Source: Chloroflexota bacterium (lineage in GTDB: Bacteria > Chloroflexota > Anaerolineae > Anaerolineales > Villigracilaceae). Taken from it: a DNA stretch of 38,033 bases. This document shows positions 16,319 to 24,911 of this stretch, in pieces. A program made the position numbers and the translations under genes. Below the pieces are notes generated by a model. That model saw only the letters and a program-made list of their open reading frames with translations, was not told the origin of the DNA and searched no databases. Each line of letters starts with the position of its first letter. Positions within the stretch are counted from its first letter, which is position 1. Location of the stretch: the NCBI GenBank assembly GCA_016208355.1, contig JACQYE010000064.1, positions 1-38,033 on the forward strand, in the 5' to 3' direction.

Positions 16319-16969
16319 TTATACAACCTTTTTCCGCCAACTCGCGTAGTATGAAGCAAAATGGACCCAGAACGGGGACAGTCGTCCTTCCACTCTGGCC
16401 TCCCGGATGACTTTCCGCAACCCGTCCGGACCTGTGAACTGCGGCGTGACCAAGCGGCCCGCCCCGATCTCGAAGGCGGCATGTGCGTCCGAACCAGCCG
16501 TCCCGGCCAGGTTGTGGAGGCGGGAGAATTCCTGCGCTTTCAGGTTATCCCCGCGAAACAGGCAGCGAGCGTTGAACACCTCGATGGCGTCCACCAGCGG
16601 AGCGATTTCGAGCATCTCGTCCATTCTCCAGGCTCCGCCGCGCCACGAGTCGAACGGGTGCGACACGCTGATAAACGCGCCCTGGTCGCGCAGGCGGCGG
16701 ATGGTCTCCTGCGGGGAGAGTCCGCGCGGGATTTCCTCGGTTACGAAGGAAGCCAGGATCTCGCCGCGTGCCGTCATGATTTCCTCGCCGACAATGACCA
16801 GTTCCGGGTCCAGGGCGTGCGCGGCGAGCGCACCGGCGATGGTGTTGTGGTCGGTGACAACCACTCGGTCCAGCCCGCGGCGGCGGGCGGCGCGGATGAG
16901 ATCCGCCGGGGAAGTGAGACAGTCTTTGGAGGCAGAGGTATGGGAGTGGAAATCAATGGAAAAAGACAT
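16319..16969 (-). CDS. PHP-domain metal-dependent phosphoesterase
   Basis: A 216-residue stand-alone PHP protein. Metal-site motifs run in the family order: DFHSHTSASKD (6-16), VVVTDHNTIAG (about 37-47), GEEI (about 61-64), SVSHPFD (about 101-107), EVFNAR (about 129-134) and GSDAHAAFEIG (about 158-168). Such proteins hydrolyse phosphoesters, for example nucleoside 3',5'-bisphosphates or histidinol phosphate, at a trinuclear metal site in the cytoplasm. The substrate is not evident. The start lies 33 bp after the stop of the S24-domain gene, so it may share that operon's transcript, which would then run into tRNA-Leu. No good ribosome-binding site is seen. Confidence 0.88.
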   Translation of the reverse strand: MSFSIDFHSHTSASKDCLTSPADLIRAARRRGLDRVVVTDHNTIAGALAAHALDPELVIVGEEIMTARGEILASFVTEEIPRGLSPQETIRRLRDQGAFISVSHPFDSWRGGAWRMDEMLEIAPLVDAIEVFNARCLFRGDNLKAQEFSRLHNLAGTAGSDAHAAFEIGAGRLVTPQFTGPDGLRKVIREARVEGRLSPFWVHFASYYASWRKKVV

Positions 16970-17002
16970 TGACGATGTGACCTATCTTTTAGCAGGCCTT
17001 TT

Positions 17003-18127
17003 CTAGATAGGTTTCAAGACAGCAACTACCACCCCCCGGACATAAAATCCCTCGTTGATTTTCTTGAACACAAACGGTTTATGAACAGGATTGCTGCTAT
17101 TCGGTTTCAGCGTAATCGTATCCTTCTCTTTGAAATACCGCTTCAACGTTGCCTTATTATCCACGCCGACGATCTCTGCCAGAACGATATCCCCATTTTC
17201 GGGTACATCTGCTCTGCGCAGCATCACGAAATCCTGTTCGGTGATATTTTCCAGGTTCATGCTATCGCCCTTGACCTTTACCACAGCGATTTTTTCGAGC
17301 GGCAGATTGATTAGTCTGCGCCCGCGCGTGCTATGAATACTGTAGGGTCGCCCATTAATGGATAAACGGTCAAGTTCGACTGTCCCAATCGGAAAAGGGT
17401 CGTTTCCACTCGGTCCGAAGTCTCCAGCCGGTATCTCTTCAGATACGGTGAAAAGTTGGAGGATATCAGCAGTGTGCGTTGCGTCGGACTCAACCGATAT
17501 GGAAGTATCGGAGATATGCAAGAGCCCGGGGGCTAAGGGCAGGGGGGTCTCGGACGTTTGCTCGGGTTGGGGAGCAAAGGCGCTTTCCGTTGTTCCGGTT
17601 GCTTGAACCATATCAATATACTTGCCGATCTCTTCCAGGGCTTCGATCAAACTTTGCTCCAACAGACGGTAAGTGTTTTCGTACCAGGTTCGCTGCTCAC
17701 GAGGAGTGGAGGGCTGCCTGGCCAACCGGTCAAAATCGGAGAGGCTATTGCGCCAGAAAATCACTGCCTGCTGACGGGCTGGCATGGAGCGCCACTGGAC
17801 AGCCCCCAACAGCCATTGAATCACAGCCCTTCGGTGCAAATCGGACCAAGCGCGTGACACGGCATCCGATAGGATTGCCCCGGCTTCGTCGAGATTACCC
17901 AACCGACCTGCGGCCTCTGCGCATTCCAGCAAGACCTCCGTCACCTCGGCGTCATCCCGCAGTTTGCAGGCATGATCCCTTAGTTGCTGGAGAAGACCTG
18001 CCGCTTCAGTGAGATGGCCAGCCTGGAGGGACGTTTTCAAATGGCCGATCAGACTGCTTGAAGAAGATCGAAGGTGGCTCGCTCCATACTTATTCAACCA
18101 CGAATATACTTCTTCAAAAGCAATCAT
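17003..18127 (-). CDS. S24 (LexA/UmuD-type) peptidase-domain protein without a DNA-binding domain
   Basis: A 374-residue protein. Residues 1-175 are helical and Leu/Ala-rich, with a TPR-like look (AAGLLQQLRDHACKLRDDAEVTEVLLECAEAAGRLGNLDEAGAIL region), and show no helix-turn-helix. A Ser/Thr/Pro linker (176-225) follows. The C-terminal domain (about 230-374) is an S24 fold: KGDSMNLENITEQDFVML with candidate nucleophile Ser289, DIVLAEIVGVDNKATLKRYF with Lys329, and LKPNSSNPVHKPFVF. An Ala-Gly pair at 234-235 could be a self-cleavage site, though it lies 55 residues before Ser289, against about 35 in LexA. It overlaps the SPFH-like gene upstream by 4 bp. It may process, or signal through, the SPFH complex; the function is unknown. 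Confidence 0.82.
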   Translation of the reverse strand: MIAFEEVYSWLNKYGASHLRSSSSSLIGHLKTSLQAGHLTEAAGLLQQLRDHACKLRDDAEVTEVLLECAEAAGRLGNLDEAGAILSDAVSRAWSDLHRRAVIQWLLGAVQWRSMPARQQAVIFWRNSLSDFDRLARQPSTPREQRTWYENTYRLLEQSLIEALEEIGKYIDMVQATGTTESAFAPQPEQTSETPLPLAPGLLHISDTSISVESDATHTADILQLFTVSEEIPAGDFGPSGNDPFPIGTVELDRLSINGRPYSIHSTRGRRLINLPLEKIAVVKVKGDSMNLENITEQDFVMLRRADVPENGDIVLAEIVGVDNKATLKRYFKEKDTITLKPNSSNPVHKPFVFKKINEGFYVRGVVVAVLKPI

Positions 18128-19353
18128 CGTGCGTCCTTTTTTCCTTCGCCCGGAGCAGGCAGAGGTTTCGCTTCTTTAGAGAGCCCCTCGCCCATTGCTT
18201 CAATAAGCTGGGCGGTGCGCACCAGGATCATGTCGCGCAGACCCTGGCGGCTGCCACCGCGCAGATCAGCATCCGAGAGGGCATGGATGATGCTGATCAA
18301 AATCTCAGCCTGGGCCTCGGCGCGCCCAATCTCCTGGTAGGCGAGGTGCTGGGCTTCGCCATAGGAGCGATTCAAGCGGGCGTCGCCCAACCATTTGGCT
18401 TGCCATGTGTTCAGTCGCTGTTTTTCCACTTGCTTGTTGGGAATCTCGAAACTGCCAATATCAATGGACAGCAATTCCGTGCCGCGGCGGCGGAGCTTGC
18501 CCGCAATTTCCGGGGAAAAGGCCTGGCGCTTTATATCGCCGCGCGGGTCGGCGCCCGTCTCCTGGGGGGCGGTGAGGTGATCAAGGGTGTTGTGGTTGAT
18601 ATAGGTGGAGATGACCTTGCGGATATCGGAGGCAACGCCGGAACTCCAATCGCCCAGCCCGTCTTCGGAGACTGTGCGGTTATAGAGCGTGTCGTAGATG
18701 GCGTCTTCAGCGTAGGGATAAGGATTTTTGCGCCGGGCAGCCACGCGGTCCGCGAGCAGGCGGAAGCGGAAACGCGTGCGCCCGATGCGGACATCAAAGC
18801 CGTCACGCGTCATGGCAGAAATCCCTTCCATTTCCCCATACTGGTCTTCTAGGGCAATCGGCTGGACGCGCTCAAAGCGAGGGACAAAGTGGCTGCCGTC
18901 GGAGTAAATGGCGGTGGGGGCGGTCTGGCCCTCGAAGAGAACCGCATTCCCCGGCTGGACATAGACATTTCCGGGGCCGCCGATGACATCCAGCATATTC
19001 ACATCGTCCTTCTTGAGGCTCTTTGTCTTGCCGCCAGAGATACTCAATTTGGGGTAGAAGAGGCCGAAAAACGAGGCAAAGAGATAACGGAAGGCGTAGC
19101 GGAGTTTTTCCAGTTCGTAGATATCCTGGATGTAGCGCATCCCGGCCAGAAAAACCAACAAACAGGCAAAGAACGGCGCGATCAGGTAACGACCGAGACC
19201 GGGCAAGAAAAATGAAGCCAGGAAGAATGCGAGACATAATCCGCTCAAAAAGATTAAACGGAACACGCCCCATTTGCGATCCCCCGAGAAGAAATTTCCT
19301 TTCCCGGCTGACGGGTTTCCCTGCGAAGACTTGGCTTGCGCGCTATTCGCCAT
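18124..19353 (-). CDS. SPFH/band 7-like membrane protein, second paralogue
   Basis: A 409-residue protein. After a polar N-terminus, two hydrophobic segments (about 30-52 and 53-73) anchor it in the membrane. An SPFH-like beta domain follows: GPGNVYVQPGNAVLFEGQ (about 126-143) and GISAMTRDGFDVRIGRTRFRF (about 177-197), like the band 7 'T-x-D-x-V-x-V' strand. The C-terminal part is helical with TWQAKWLGDARL and an Ala/Glu-rich GRAEAQAEILISIIHAL stretch, matching the tail of the protein encoded upstream (TWRSRWQ and AQAQREIIYNLSQ). The two therefore look like diverged duplicates that could form a heteromer, as HflK and HflC do. Start is 5 bp after the upstream stop. Membership in SPFH is my judgement from motifs. 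Confidence 0.7.
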   Translation of the reverse strand: MANSAQAKSSQGNPSAGKGNFFSGDRKWGVFRLIFLSGLCLAFFLASFFLPGLGRYLIAPFFACLLVFLAGMRYIQDIYELEKLRYAFRYLFASFFGLFYPKLSISGGKTKSLKKDDVNMLDVIGGPGNVYVQPGNAVLFEGQTAPTAIYSDGSHFVPRFERVQPIALEDQYGEMEGISAMTRDGFDVRIGRTRFRFRLLADRVAARRKNPYPYAEDAIYDTLYNRTVSEDGLGDWSSGVASDIRKVISTYINHNTLDHLTAPQETGADPRGDIKRQAFSPEIAGKLRRRGTELLSIDIGSFEIPNKQVEKQRLNTWQAKWLGDARLNRSYGEAQHLAYQEIGRAEAQAEILISIIHALSDADLRGGSRQGLRDMILVRTAQLIEAMGEGLSKEAKPLPAPGEGKKDAR

Positions 19354-19358
19354 ATCGG

Positions 19359-21053
19359 TTATCTCGGCTCGTCGGGTGGCAACTTGTCATTGGGGGCAGA
19401 AATCCAGCCTGAGGACTGCCCGGAGCGGTCCTGCGGAAAGAGGATGTTCTGAAAGCTCTTGAGCATATCCACAGTATCGCGAGGGAGAAGCCGGTTGGTG
19501 GCAGGATTGGCAGCGGCGGATTCCAGCGCCTGAAATATGCGAATGGCCATAGCGTCCTGGGTAAAACCGGGCAGTTTGAAGATCTGGGAAAGGTTATAGA
19601 TGATCTCGCGCTGGGCCTGGGCGCGGGAATGATTCAATTGACGCATGATCTCGAGATCATAACCGGCATTGGTGATCTCCGTCTCCTTTTGCCAACGGGA
19701 ACGCCAGGTATCAAAGCGTTGCTCGGGAATGGTGACATCAATGGGCTTGAAATCGGAGAAACCAACCTCGATGACCTTGATCCCGCGATCCCGAATCGGC
19801 TTTGGGTTGTGCAGTTCCATGACATCCCAGAAAACAAACTCATCGGGATTGAAGATGTCGTCTTCCTGCGGAATCCTGCCGTCCTTGCGCTGAACGAACT
19901 GGAAGGATAAAACACCCAGTGATTTCATCTTTCGTTTGAATTCTGGTTTGAAGGTGTCATAGAGGTAACAACCTGGCTCGGGACTATCCAGGGAATATAA
20001 ATCATCATAGGAAATCCGGGATAATTCATCCAAGAGGAGTGAGACTGCCACCTGGGCGGGGAGGTCGGTCCATTTTTCCAGTTTGCCATCCCGGGTATTG
20101 CGCGGCTGGGATATGACCGCTGAAATAATTCGGTCCTCATCGAAAGTATAAGGAGGGCGATTGCTGGAAGGTATTTCGGCTGCAAGCGTGGAGGTGCGAT
20201 TGGGCTTTTGATCTCTAATACTCTTGTGAATCTCGGCAACATCCGTTTCATCAATCTTGTCGAAGATGGATATTTTTCTTGTATCCCGGTCAACCGACAT
20301 GATCCGCAAGTCATGGTCCTTGGTGTCGAACACCGTAATCACCTCGGAGGGCTGGCCGAGAGTAAAGATGGCATTCACATTGGTTTCCAATTCAATGCCA
20401 TCGCTGGTAAAGCCGCGGACGCCCTTGATCATGCGGAATTGCTTGCGCAGATCGACCGCGCCGCGAATCCGTTCTCCTGAGCGAAGGAAACCGATACCCG
20501 GACCCAAAGCCCGGATCGGCGAAGGTTGGTCGTCGGGTGGAACAAGTTTTTTAGGCAATTTGATGATCGGCGGGAGCGACCTGCTCTCCGAAACGACCGC
20601 ACTGGCCATATCAACAAACGCCAAGGAGGCAAACTTGGCTTTGACCCCATCGTCCTCAAGGCCTTCATCCTTGCGGGTGATCAATTCCCCATTTTTGACA
20701 AACACTGCCGGCCTGTGCAATCCAAAAACATAGTCCGTCAAACGCTGATACACCTGTTTTCTTTCCTGGGGATCCTTCGATGGTAGAACGAAGAGAGAAA
20801 TCCATTTCAGGAGGATAAAAAAACAAAACACAAAGATGATCAGGTTTGCCAGCAACACCAACAGAGCCTGGGGAGTTTCTGGCGGGAGGGCAGCAACAGG
20901 CTTGAACAAAAGCAATTGGAATATTGCTCGAATCAGCTGTAAGAGGATGGAGAACTCGGACCAAAATGCAATAATGAAAATCAATAGAAATATTGCTCCG
21001 ATCAAACGCGGCCAAAAAACTGGTCGTTCATAAAAGCGTTTACCATCATCCAT
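19359..21053 (-). CDS. SPFH/band 7-like membrane protein, first paralogue
   Basis: A 564-residue protein that heads the operon. The N-terminus has hydrophobic stretches at about 16-52 and 62-90. An SPFH core follows: GPGIGFLRSGERIRGAVDLRKQFR (184-207) and GFTSDGIELETNVNAIFTLG (214-233), as in band 7 proteins. Long inserts follow, then a tail with DTWRSRWQKE, a helical AQAQREIIYNLSQ segment and NRLLPRDTVDMLKSFQ. It is longer than HflK, HflC or stomatins, with about 100 residues between the membrane part and the SPFH core. A near-consensus promoter lies about 60 bp upstream. The role is unknown; SPFH proteins usually build membrane-attached cages or scaffolds that control proteases or channels. 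Confidence 0.72.
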   Translation of the reverse strand: MDDGKRFYERPVFWPRLIGAIFLLIFIIAFWSEFSILLQLIRAIFQLLLFKPVAALPPETPQALLVLLANLIIFVFCFFILLKWISLFVLPSKDPQERKQVYQRLTDYVFGLHRPAVFVKNGELITRKDEGLEDDGVKAKFASLAFVDMASAVVSESRSLPPIIKLPKKLVPPDDQPSPIRALGPGIGFLRSGERIRGAVDLRKQFRMIKGVRGFTSDGIELETNVNAIFTLGQPSEVITVFDTKDHDLRIMSVDRDTRKISIFDKIDETDVAEIHKSIRDQKPNRTSTLAAEIPSSNRPPYTFDEDRIISAVISQPRNTRDGKLEKWTDLPAQVAVSLLLDELSRISYDDLYSLDSPEPGCYLYDTFKPEFKRKMKSLGVLSFQFVQRKDGRIPQEDDIFNPDEFVFWDVMELHNPKPIRDRGIKVIEVGFSDFKPIDVTIPEQRFDTWRSRWQKETEITNAGYDLEIMRQLNHSRAQAQREIIYNLSQIFKLPGFTQDAMAIRIFQALESAAANPATNRLLPRDTVDMLKSFQNILFPQDRSGQSSGWISAPNDKLPPDEPR

Positions 21054-21111
21054 GTTGGGTATCAGTCTGCTTGCTCGATTCGGATATTTCCATTATTTTA
21101 CGGGTAAAAAG

Positions 21112-21141
21112 AGTATATACTTACTCATTCCTGATTGTCAA
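21112..21141 (-). promoter_or_regulatory. Sigma-70-type promoter of the SPFH/S24 operon
   Basis: On the minus strand TTGACA (21141-21136), a full -35 consensus, is followed after 18 bp by TATACT (21117-21112). Transcription would start near 21105, giving a leader of about 50 nt before the ATG at 21053. The strong hexamers suggest constitutive or repressor-controlled expression. Confidence 0.7.
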
Positions 21142-21180
21142 GCCGTGTTTCTTGTGCCATTACAGCGCTTTCATACAGAC

Positions 21181-21200
21181 TTGAAAAAAGATTTTTTCAA
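21181..21200. promoter_or_regulatory. Inverted repeat just upstream of psuG
   Basis: TTGAAAAAA and TTTTTTCAA form perfect 9-bp arms with a 2-bp centre, ending 9 bp before the psuG ATG. It may be an operator in the psuG promoter region or a hairpin at the mRNA start. No ribosome-binding site is seen between it and the ATG. Confidence 0.45.
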
Positions 21201-21209
21201 TATAACAAA

Positions 21210-22145
21210 ATGACCAACCCTATATCTCTTCCCCATAATACTACATTCGCGATCAACCGGGCGCTGCGTCCATCTTTACCCCTCGTCGCCCTCGAATCGA
21301 CTGTCATCACCCACGGACTGCCGCGCCCACAAAACCTGGCACTCGCCCGCGACATGGAACGCGTCGTCCGTGAGAACGGCGCGACGCCCGCCACCATCGC
21401 CGTTCTGGACGGGAAGATCCGCATCGGGCTGACGGACGCGGAACTGGAGCGCCTCGCCAGCCTGGATAATGTCCGCAAGATCAGCCGCCGGGACTTCGCT
21501 ACAGCCATCGTCAGGAAAGAAAGCGGAGGGACCACCGTCGCAGGGACGATGTTCGCCGCGCACCAGGCCGGGATCAAAGTCTTCGCCACGGGCGGCATCG
21601 GCGGCGTCCACGAGGTGGTGACGCTCGACATCTCCACCGATGTGCAGGCGCTGGCCGACACGCCGATGATCGTCGTCTGCGCCGGGGCAAAGGCTATTCT
21701 GGATCTGCCTGCTACTCTTGAATACCTCGAAACGATGGCTGTCCCGGTCATCGGCTACCAGACGGACGAATTCCCAGCGTTCTACTCTCGGCAGAGCGGG
21801 CTCCCCGTCAGCGCCCGGCTGGACTCGCCCGAAGAGGTTGTCCGGTTTGCCAAAGCCCATTGGGAACTGGGGATGAAATCCGCCCTGCTGGTCTGCCAGC
21901 CGCTTTCACCGGAAGAAGAAATCCCCCGCGAAAAAATAGATGGCGCAATTGCCCGGGCGCGCCGCGAGGCGCATGAACAGGGCGTCCACGGCCAGCCGTT
22001 GACCCCCTTCCTGCTCGCCCGCCTGGCCGAACTGACCGGCGGGGAGTCCATGCGCGCCAATCTGGCACTTTTATTGAACAATGCAAAGTTAGCCGCGCAA
22101 ATTGCCTGTGCCTTAACCACAACAGATCAGCAAAAAGCGATTTGA
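21210..22145 (+). CDS. psuG: Pseudouridine-5'-phosphate glycosidase
   Basis: A 311-residue enzyme that splits pseudouridine 5'-phosphate into uracil and ribose 5-phosphate. It matches the family throughout: VALESTVITHGLPRPQN with catalytic Glu29, ATIAVLDGKIRIGL, GTTVAGTMFAAHQAGIKVFATGGIGGVH (107-134), VVCAGAKAILDLPATLEYLET with catalytic Lys161, and VIGYQTDEFPAFYSR. The start at 21210 fits the family; a longer frame from 21135 would cross the opposite-strand promoter. No pseudouridine kinase (PsuK) gene lies beside it. It is divergent from the SPFH operon and ends in a good terminator. Confidence 0.95.
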   Translation: MTNPISLPHNTTFAINRALRPSLPLVALESTVITHGLPRPQNLALARDMERVVRENGATPATIAVLDGKIRIGLTDAELERLASLDNVRKISRRDFATAIVRKESGGTTVAGTMFAAHQAGIKVFATGGIGGVHEVVTLDISTDVQALADTPMIVVCAGAKAILDLPATLEYLETMAVPVIGYQTDEFPAFYSRQSGLPVSARLDSPEEVVRFAKAHWELGMKSALLVCQPLSPEEEIPREKIDGAIARARREAHEQGVHGQPLTPFLLARLAELTGGESMRANLALLLNNAKLAAQIACALTTTDQQKAI

Positions 22146-22166
22146 TGAGTGTTCTCTTTGGGAATC

Positions 22167-22200
22167 AAAACGAGTCATCAGCGACTCGCTTTTGTTTTTT
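22167..22200 (+). terminator. Intrinsic terminator of psuG
   Basis: CGAGTC (22171-22176) and GACTCG (22183-22188) form a stem with a 6-nt loop, extended by flanking A and T runs, and CTTTTGTTTTTT follows. It lies 25 bp after the psuG stop, between convergent genes. Confidence 0.75.
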
Positions 22201-22213
22201 GCATCTTGTTTTT

Positions 22214-23095
22214 TTATTCCGCCGGTGTCTGCGTCGGCCAGCGCGTATCCGTCGGCCTCGGCGTGGACGATGGGAACAGCGTCCGGGTCCGGGTCGGGGA
22301 GACGCTCGGCGAGGGGGTAAAGGTGGGGGTGGGCGGATCACCCGTCACGCGGAATTCGCCCAGCACCTTCCATTCCATCCCGACAAACATGATCACCTGG
22401 TATGTCCCCGGCAGCCATTCCTCGGCAGGCGGATTCCATGCAGAGTAGGCATATCCCCCCGTGCCTCCCTGCCAGGGTTCGGTCTCGTAATAGACCAGGT
22501 CGCCGTCGCGGTACCACAGCGCCGTCCACTGTGCGCCGTCATTCATCCCGTCATAAGAAAAAATGGCAAAGATGCGCACAATCGGATTCTGAAAGACCGT
22601 CTGCGGGTCCACTGGCAGGAAATTGGAAATCGTACGCGAGAACTGGATCGGGCTGAAAATCGCCGCCGGGTTGGGCGTCACCGTGCTGGAAAACTGGATG
22701 GCGATCACGTCCGGCATAAAGGGCGTCGGCGTGACGGTGGGCGTGTCGCTGATGGCAGGGGTCGGCGTGATGCTTGGTATCTCGGAAATGGTCGGGGTCA
22801 GGCTGATGGTGGGTGTCAGGGAGACCGTCTGCGTCGGCGAGGGAGTCGGGCTGGGTGGGAAGTAGGTGTACGCAATTGGCTCGGCAAAACGCCCGATCAG
22901 GAAAGCCAGGCCTGCCAGCACCGGGGCAAAGGCAAGCGTCCACCAGCCGCCGGCCACCTGCTTGCGCCGCAGGCGGTAATAGGTCACCTTGCGCCCCGTG
23001 CGGATGCGCCGGATGCCCAGCCAAATGCTCGCCAGCCCCCCCAGAGCCGCCAGGACGACCGACATCACCACGGCATCGTGAATATCCAGGTTCAT
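22214..23095 (-). CDS. Membrane-anchored protein with Thr/Pro-rich linkers, function unknown
   Basis: A 293-residue protein. Two hydrophobic segments lie near the N-terminus (VVMSVVLAALGGLASIWLGI and WWTLAFAPVLAGLAFLIGRF), then a low-complexity Thr/Pro/Ser region of about 45 residues (SLTPTISLTPTISEIPS type). A folded domain of about 110 residues follows (IFAIFSYDGMNDGAQWTALWYRDGDLVYYE ... GTYQVIMFVGMEWKVLGEFRV), and the protein ends in a second Thr/Pro tail. The middle domain has the look of a beta-sandwich of extracellular proteins. The linkers suggest surface exposure. I start it at the ATG at 23095 where the first helix begins. The function is not recognised. Confidence 0.75.
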   Translation of the reverse strand: MNLDIHDAVVMSVVLAALGGLASIWLGIRRIRTGRKVTYYRLRRKQVAGGWWTLAFAPVLAGLAFLIGRFAEPIAYTYFPPSPTPSPTQTVSLTPTISLTPTISEIPSITPTPAISDTPTVTPTPFMPDVIAIQFSSTVTPNPAAIFSPIQFSRTISNFLPVDPQTVFQNPIVRIFAIFSYDGMNDGAQWTALWYRDGDLVYYETEPWQGGTGGYAYSAWNPPAEEWLPGTYQVIMFVGMEWKVLGEFRVTGDPPTPTFTPSPSVSPTRTRTLFPSSTPRPTDTRWPTQTPAE

Positions 23096-23181
23096 CAGGC
23101 CGATTATACCTGTTTGTGTTCTGACCGGTTCACGCACAGCCGGAGAGGGAGTGGATAATCTTGTGGGCCAGCCGGTATTTT

Positions 23182-23276
23182 TTCACCACAGAGCGCACAG
23201 TCCCCTTCGGGGATGATAAGAGCACGGAGATTTATCCTGGTTTTTGCTCTGTGAACTCTGCGGTCTCTGCGGTGAA
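23182..23276. repeat. CACAGAG-type imperfect palindromic intergenic element
   Basis: The left end reads TTCACCACAGAGCGCACAG and the right end is the near-complement CTCTGCGGTCTCTGCGGTGAA. Inside is a CCCC-TTCG-GGGG hairpin with a stable tetraloop. Elements of this CACAGAG/CTCTGTG form are scattered between genes of many bacterial genomes. No gene is visible in the surrounding 23096-23422 gap, apart from the ffh promoter. Confidence 0.65.
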
Positions 23277-23356
23277 GTTCTTTATAGCCCATTAAAATAG
23301 CCACTCCCGCCGGAGAGAGTATTGGCCAAGGAATAAACCAGCCATCAAGTCTGCAC

Positions 23357-23385
23357 TTGACCGTCGTCTGTTTCTATACTAAAAT
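23357..23385 (+). promoter_or_regulatory. Promoter of ffh
   Basis: TTGACC (23357-23362), a 17-bp spacer and TAAAAT (23380-23385) lie about 38 bp upstream of the ffh GTG start. Confidence 0.6.
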
Positions 23386-23422
23386 CTGGCGTCTTTGCTC
23401 TCCCTTACAATGAAGTAATCCC

Positions 23423-24745
23423 GTGTTCGAAACACTCACCGGACGTCTTAACCAACTCTTCGACCAACTGCGGCGGCGCGGCAAACTCACCGAAGCCGAC
23501 GTGGATGCCGCCATGCGCGAAGTCCGCCTGGCCTTGCTGGAAGCCGATGTGCATTACAGTGTGGTCAAGGATTTCATTGCACGGGTGCGCGCCCGGGCAG
23601 TCGGGGCAGAGGTCTCGAAAGCGCTCAACCCGGGACAGCAAGTCATCAAGATTGTCAACGATGAATTGATCGCCACGCTTGGCGAACCGGCTCCGCTCAA
23701 TTTGGCCGGGGAAAAACCGCGCATGTTGATGCTGGTAGGCTTGCAGGGGTCGGGCAAGACGACTGCCGCCGGGAAACTGGCAAACTTCCTGCGTTCGCGC
23801 GGCGAACGCGTTTTCCTCGTTGCTGGAGACCCGTACCGCCCGGCGGCCGCTGAGCAGTTGCGGACCCTGGGCCGGCAGCTCGATGTCCCGGTCTTTTTCG
23901 AGGCTGATGTCAAGCCGCCCGATTTGGCAAAGCGCGCTTTTGAAAAAGCCCGCAACGGAGGCTACACCGTCGTCATTGTGGACACGGCTGGCCGCTCCCA
24001 GTTGGACAACGCCCTGATGGATGAACTCCAGGCCATCGTCCGCGCGGTGCCTCCAGCGGAGACCTTGCTGGTTGTGGACGCGATGATCGGACAGGAAGCC
24101 CTGCACGTTGCTGAAGGCTTCCGCGACGCGGTCCCGTTGACCGGTCTCGTCATGACCAAGATGGACGGCGACTCGCGCGGCGGCGCGGCCATCTCCATCC
24201 GCTCGGTGACGGGCGTGCCGATCAAATTCATCGGCACCGGCGAGAAATTGGACGCGCTGGAAGCCTTCCAGCCCGAACGCCTGGCCTCCCGCATCCTCGG
24301 CATGGGCGACATGCTGGGGCTGATCGAAAAAGCAGAATCCGTCTTCGACGAGCAGCAAACCCGCAAACAGGCGGAACGTCTCTCGAAAGGCGAGTTCTCT
24401 CTCGAAGACTTGCTGGAGATGATGCGTTCCTCGAAGAAGATGGGCCCGATGAGCCAGATGATGGACATGCTCCCCGGCGATATGGGCCGGGCGGCGCGTA
24501 ACGTGGACCCCCAAGACATGGATCGCTCGATGAAACGCACCGAAGCCATTATTTGCTCGATGACCCCCCAGGAGCGCCGCAATCCCGATGTGCTGAACGC
24601 CAGCCGCCGCAGGCGCATTGCTGCCGGATGCGGGATGGAGGTCCAGGATGTGAACCGGCTGGTCAAGCAATTCCGCGAAATGCAGAAACTCTTCAAGACC
24701 CTGCAGAAGACCGGCGGGCGCGGGTTATCACGGATTTTTGGGTAG
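23423..24745 (+). CDS. ffh: Signal recognition particle protein Ffh
   Basis: A 440-residue SRP54 homologue that binds signal sequences and 4.5S RNA and delivers ribosomes to FtsY. The N domain spans 1-90, then the GTPase P-loop GLQGSGKTT (106-114), the DTAGR motif, TKMDGD and the GTGEKLDALEAF block. The M domain at the C-terminus has the Met-rich finger (MGPMSQMMDMLPGDMG) and the RNA-binding segment NASRRRRIAAGCGMEVQDVNRLVKQF; the usual Gly-Ser around this site appears as GCGM. The start is GTG at 23423 with no strong ribosome-binding site. It opens the ffh-rpsP-khpA-rimM run. Confidence 0.97.
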   Translation: MFETLTGRLNQLFDQLRRRGKLTEADVDAAMREVRLALLEADVHYSVVKDFIARVRARAVGAEVSKALNPGQQVIKIVNDELIATLGEPAPLNLAGEKPRMLMLVGLQGSGKTTAAGKLANFLRSRGERVFLVAGDPYRPAAAEQLRTLGRQLDVPVFFEADVKPPDLAKRAFEKARNGGYTVVIVDTAGRSQLDNALMDELQAIVRAVPPAETLLVVDAMIGQEALHVAEGFRDAVPLTGLVMTKMDGDSRGGAAISIRSVTGVPIKFIGTGEKLDALEAFQPERLASRILGMGDMLGLIEKAESVFDEQQTRKQAERLSKGEFSLEDLLEMMRSSKKMGPMSQMMDMLPGDMGRAARNVDPQDMDRSMKRTEAIICSMTPQERRNPDVLNASRRRRIAAGCGMEVQDVNRLVKQFREMQKLFKTLQKTGGRGLSRIFG

Positions 24746-24911
24746 GACAAAAACCCATAATCCTTCATCTTAAGGTAAAATGTAGTGGTTGGGTGTCAAC
24801 CCTTCATCAATAAGCAGGTTCCCAGCACCCCGGCGCGCACTCCTTTCTGCCCCTCCCGCCGCACGGAAGCAGGACCCAGTAAAAGACAAAAAACTGAAGG
24901 AGAACTTTCTG

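Noticed and set aside
23405-24670. Minus-strand frame of about 421 codons opposite ffh
   Set aside because: It is antisense to all the GTPase motifs of Ffh, and its composition is that of a shadow frame.
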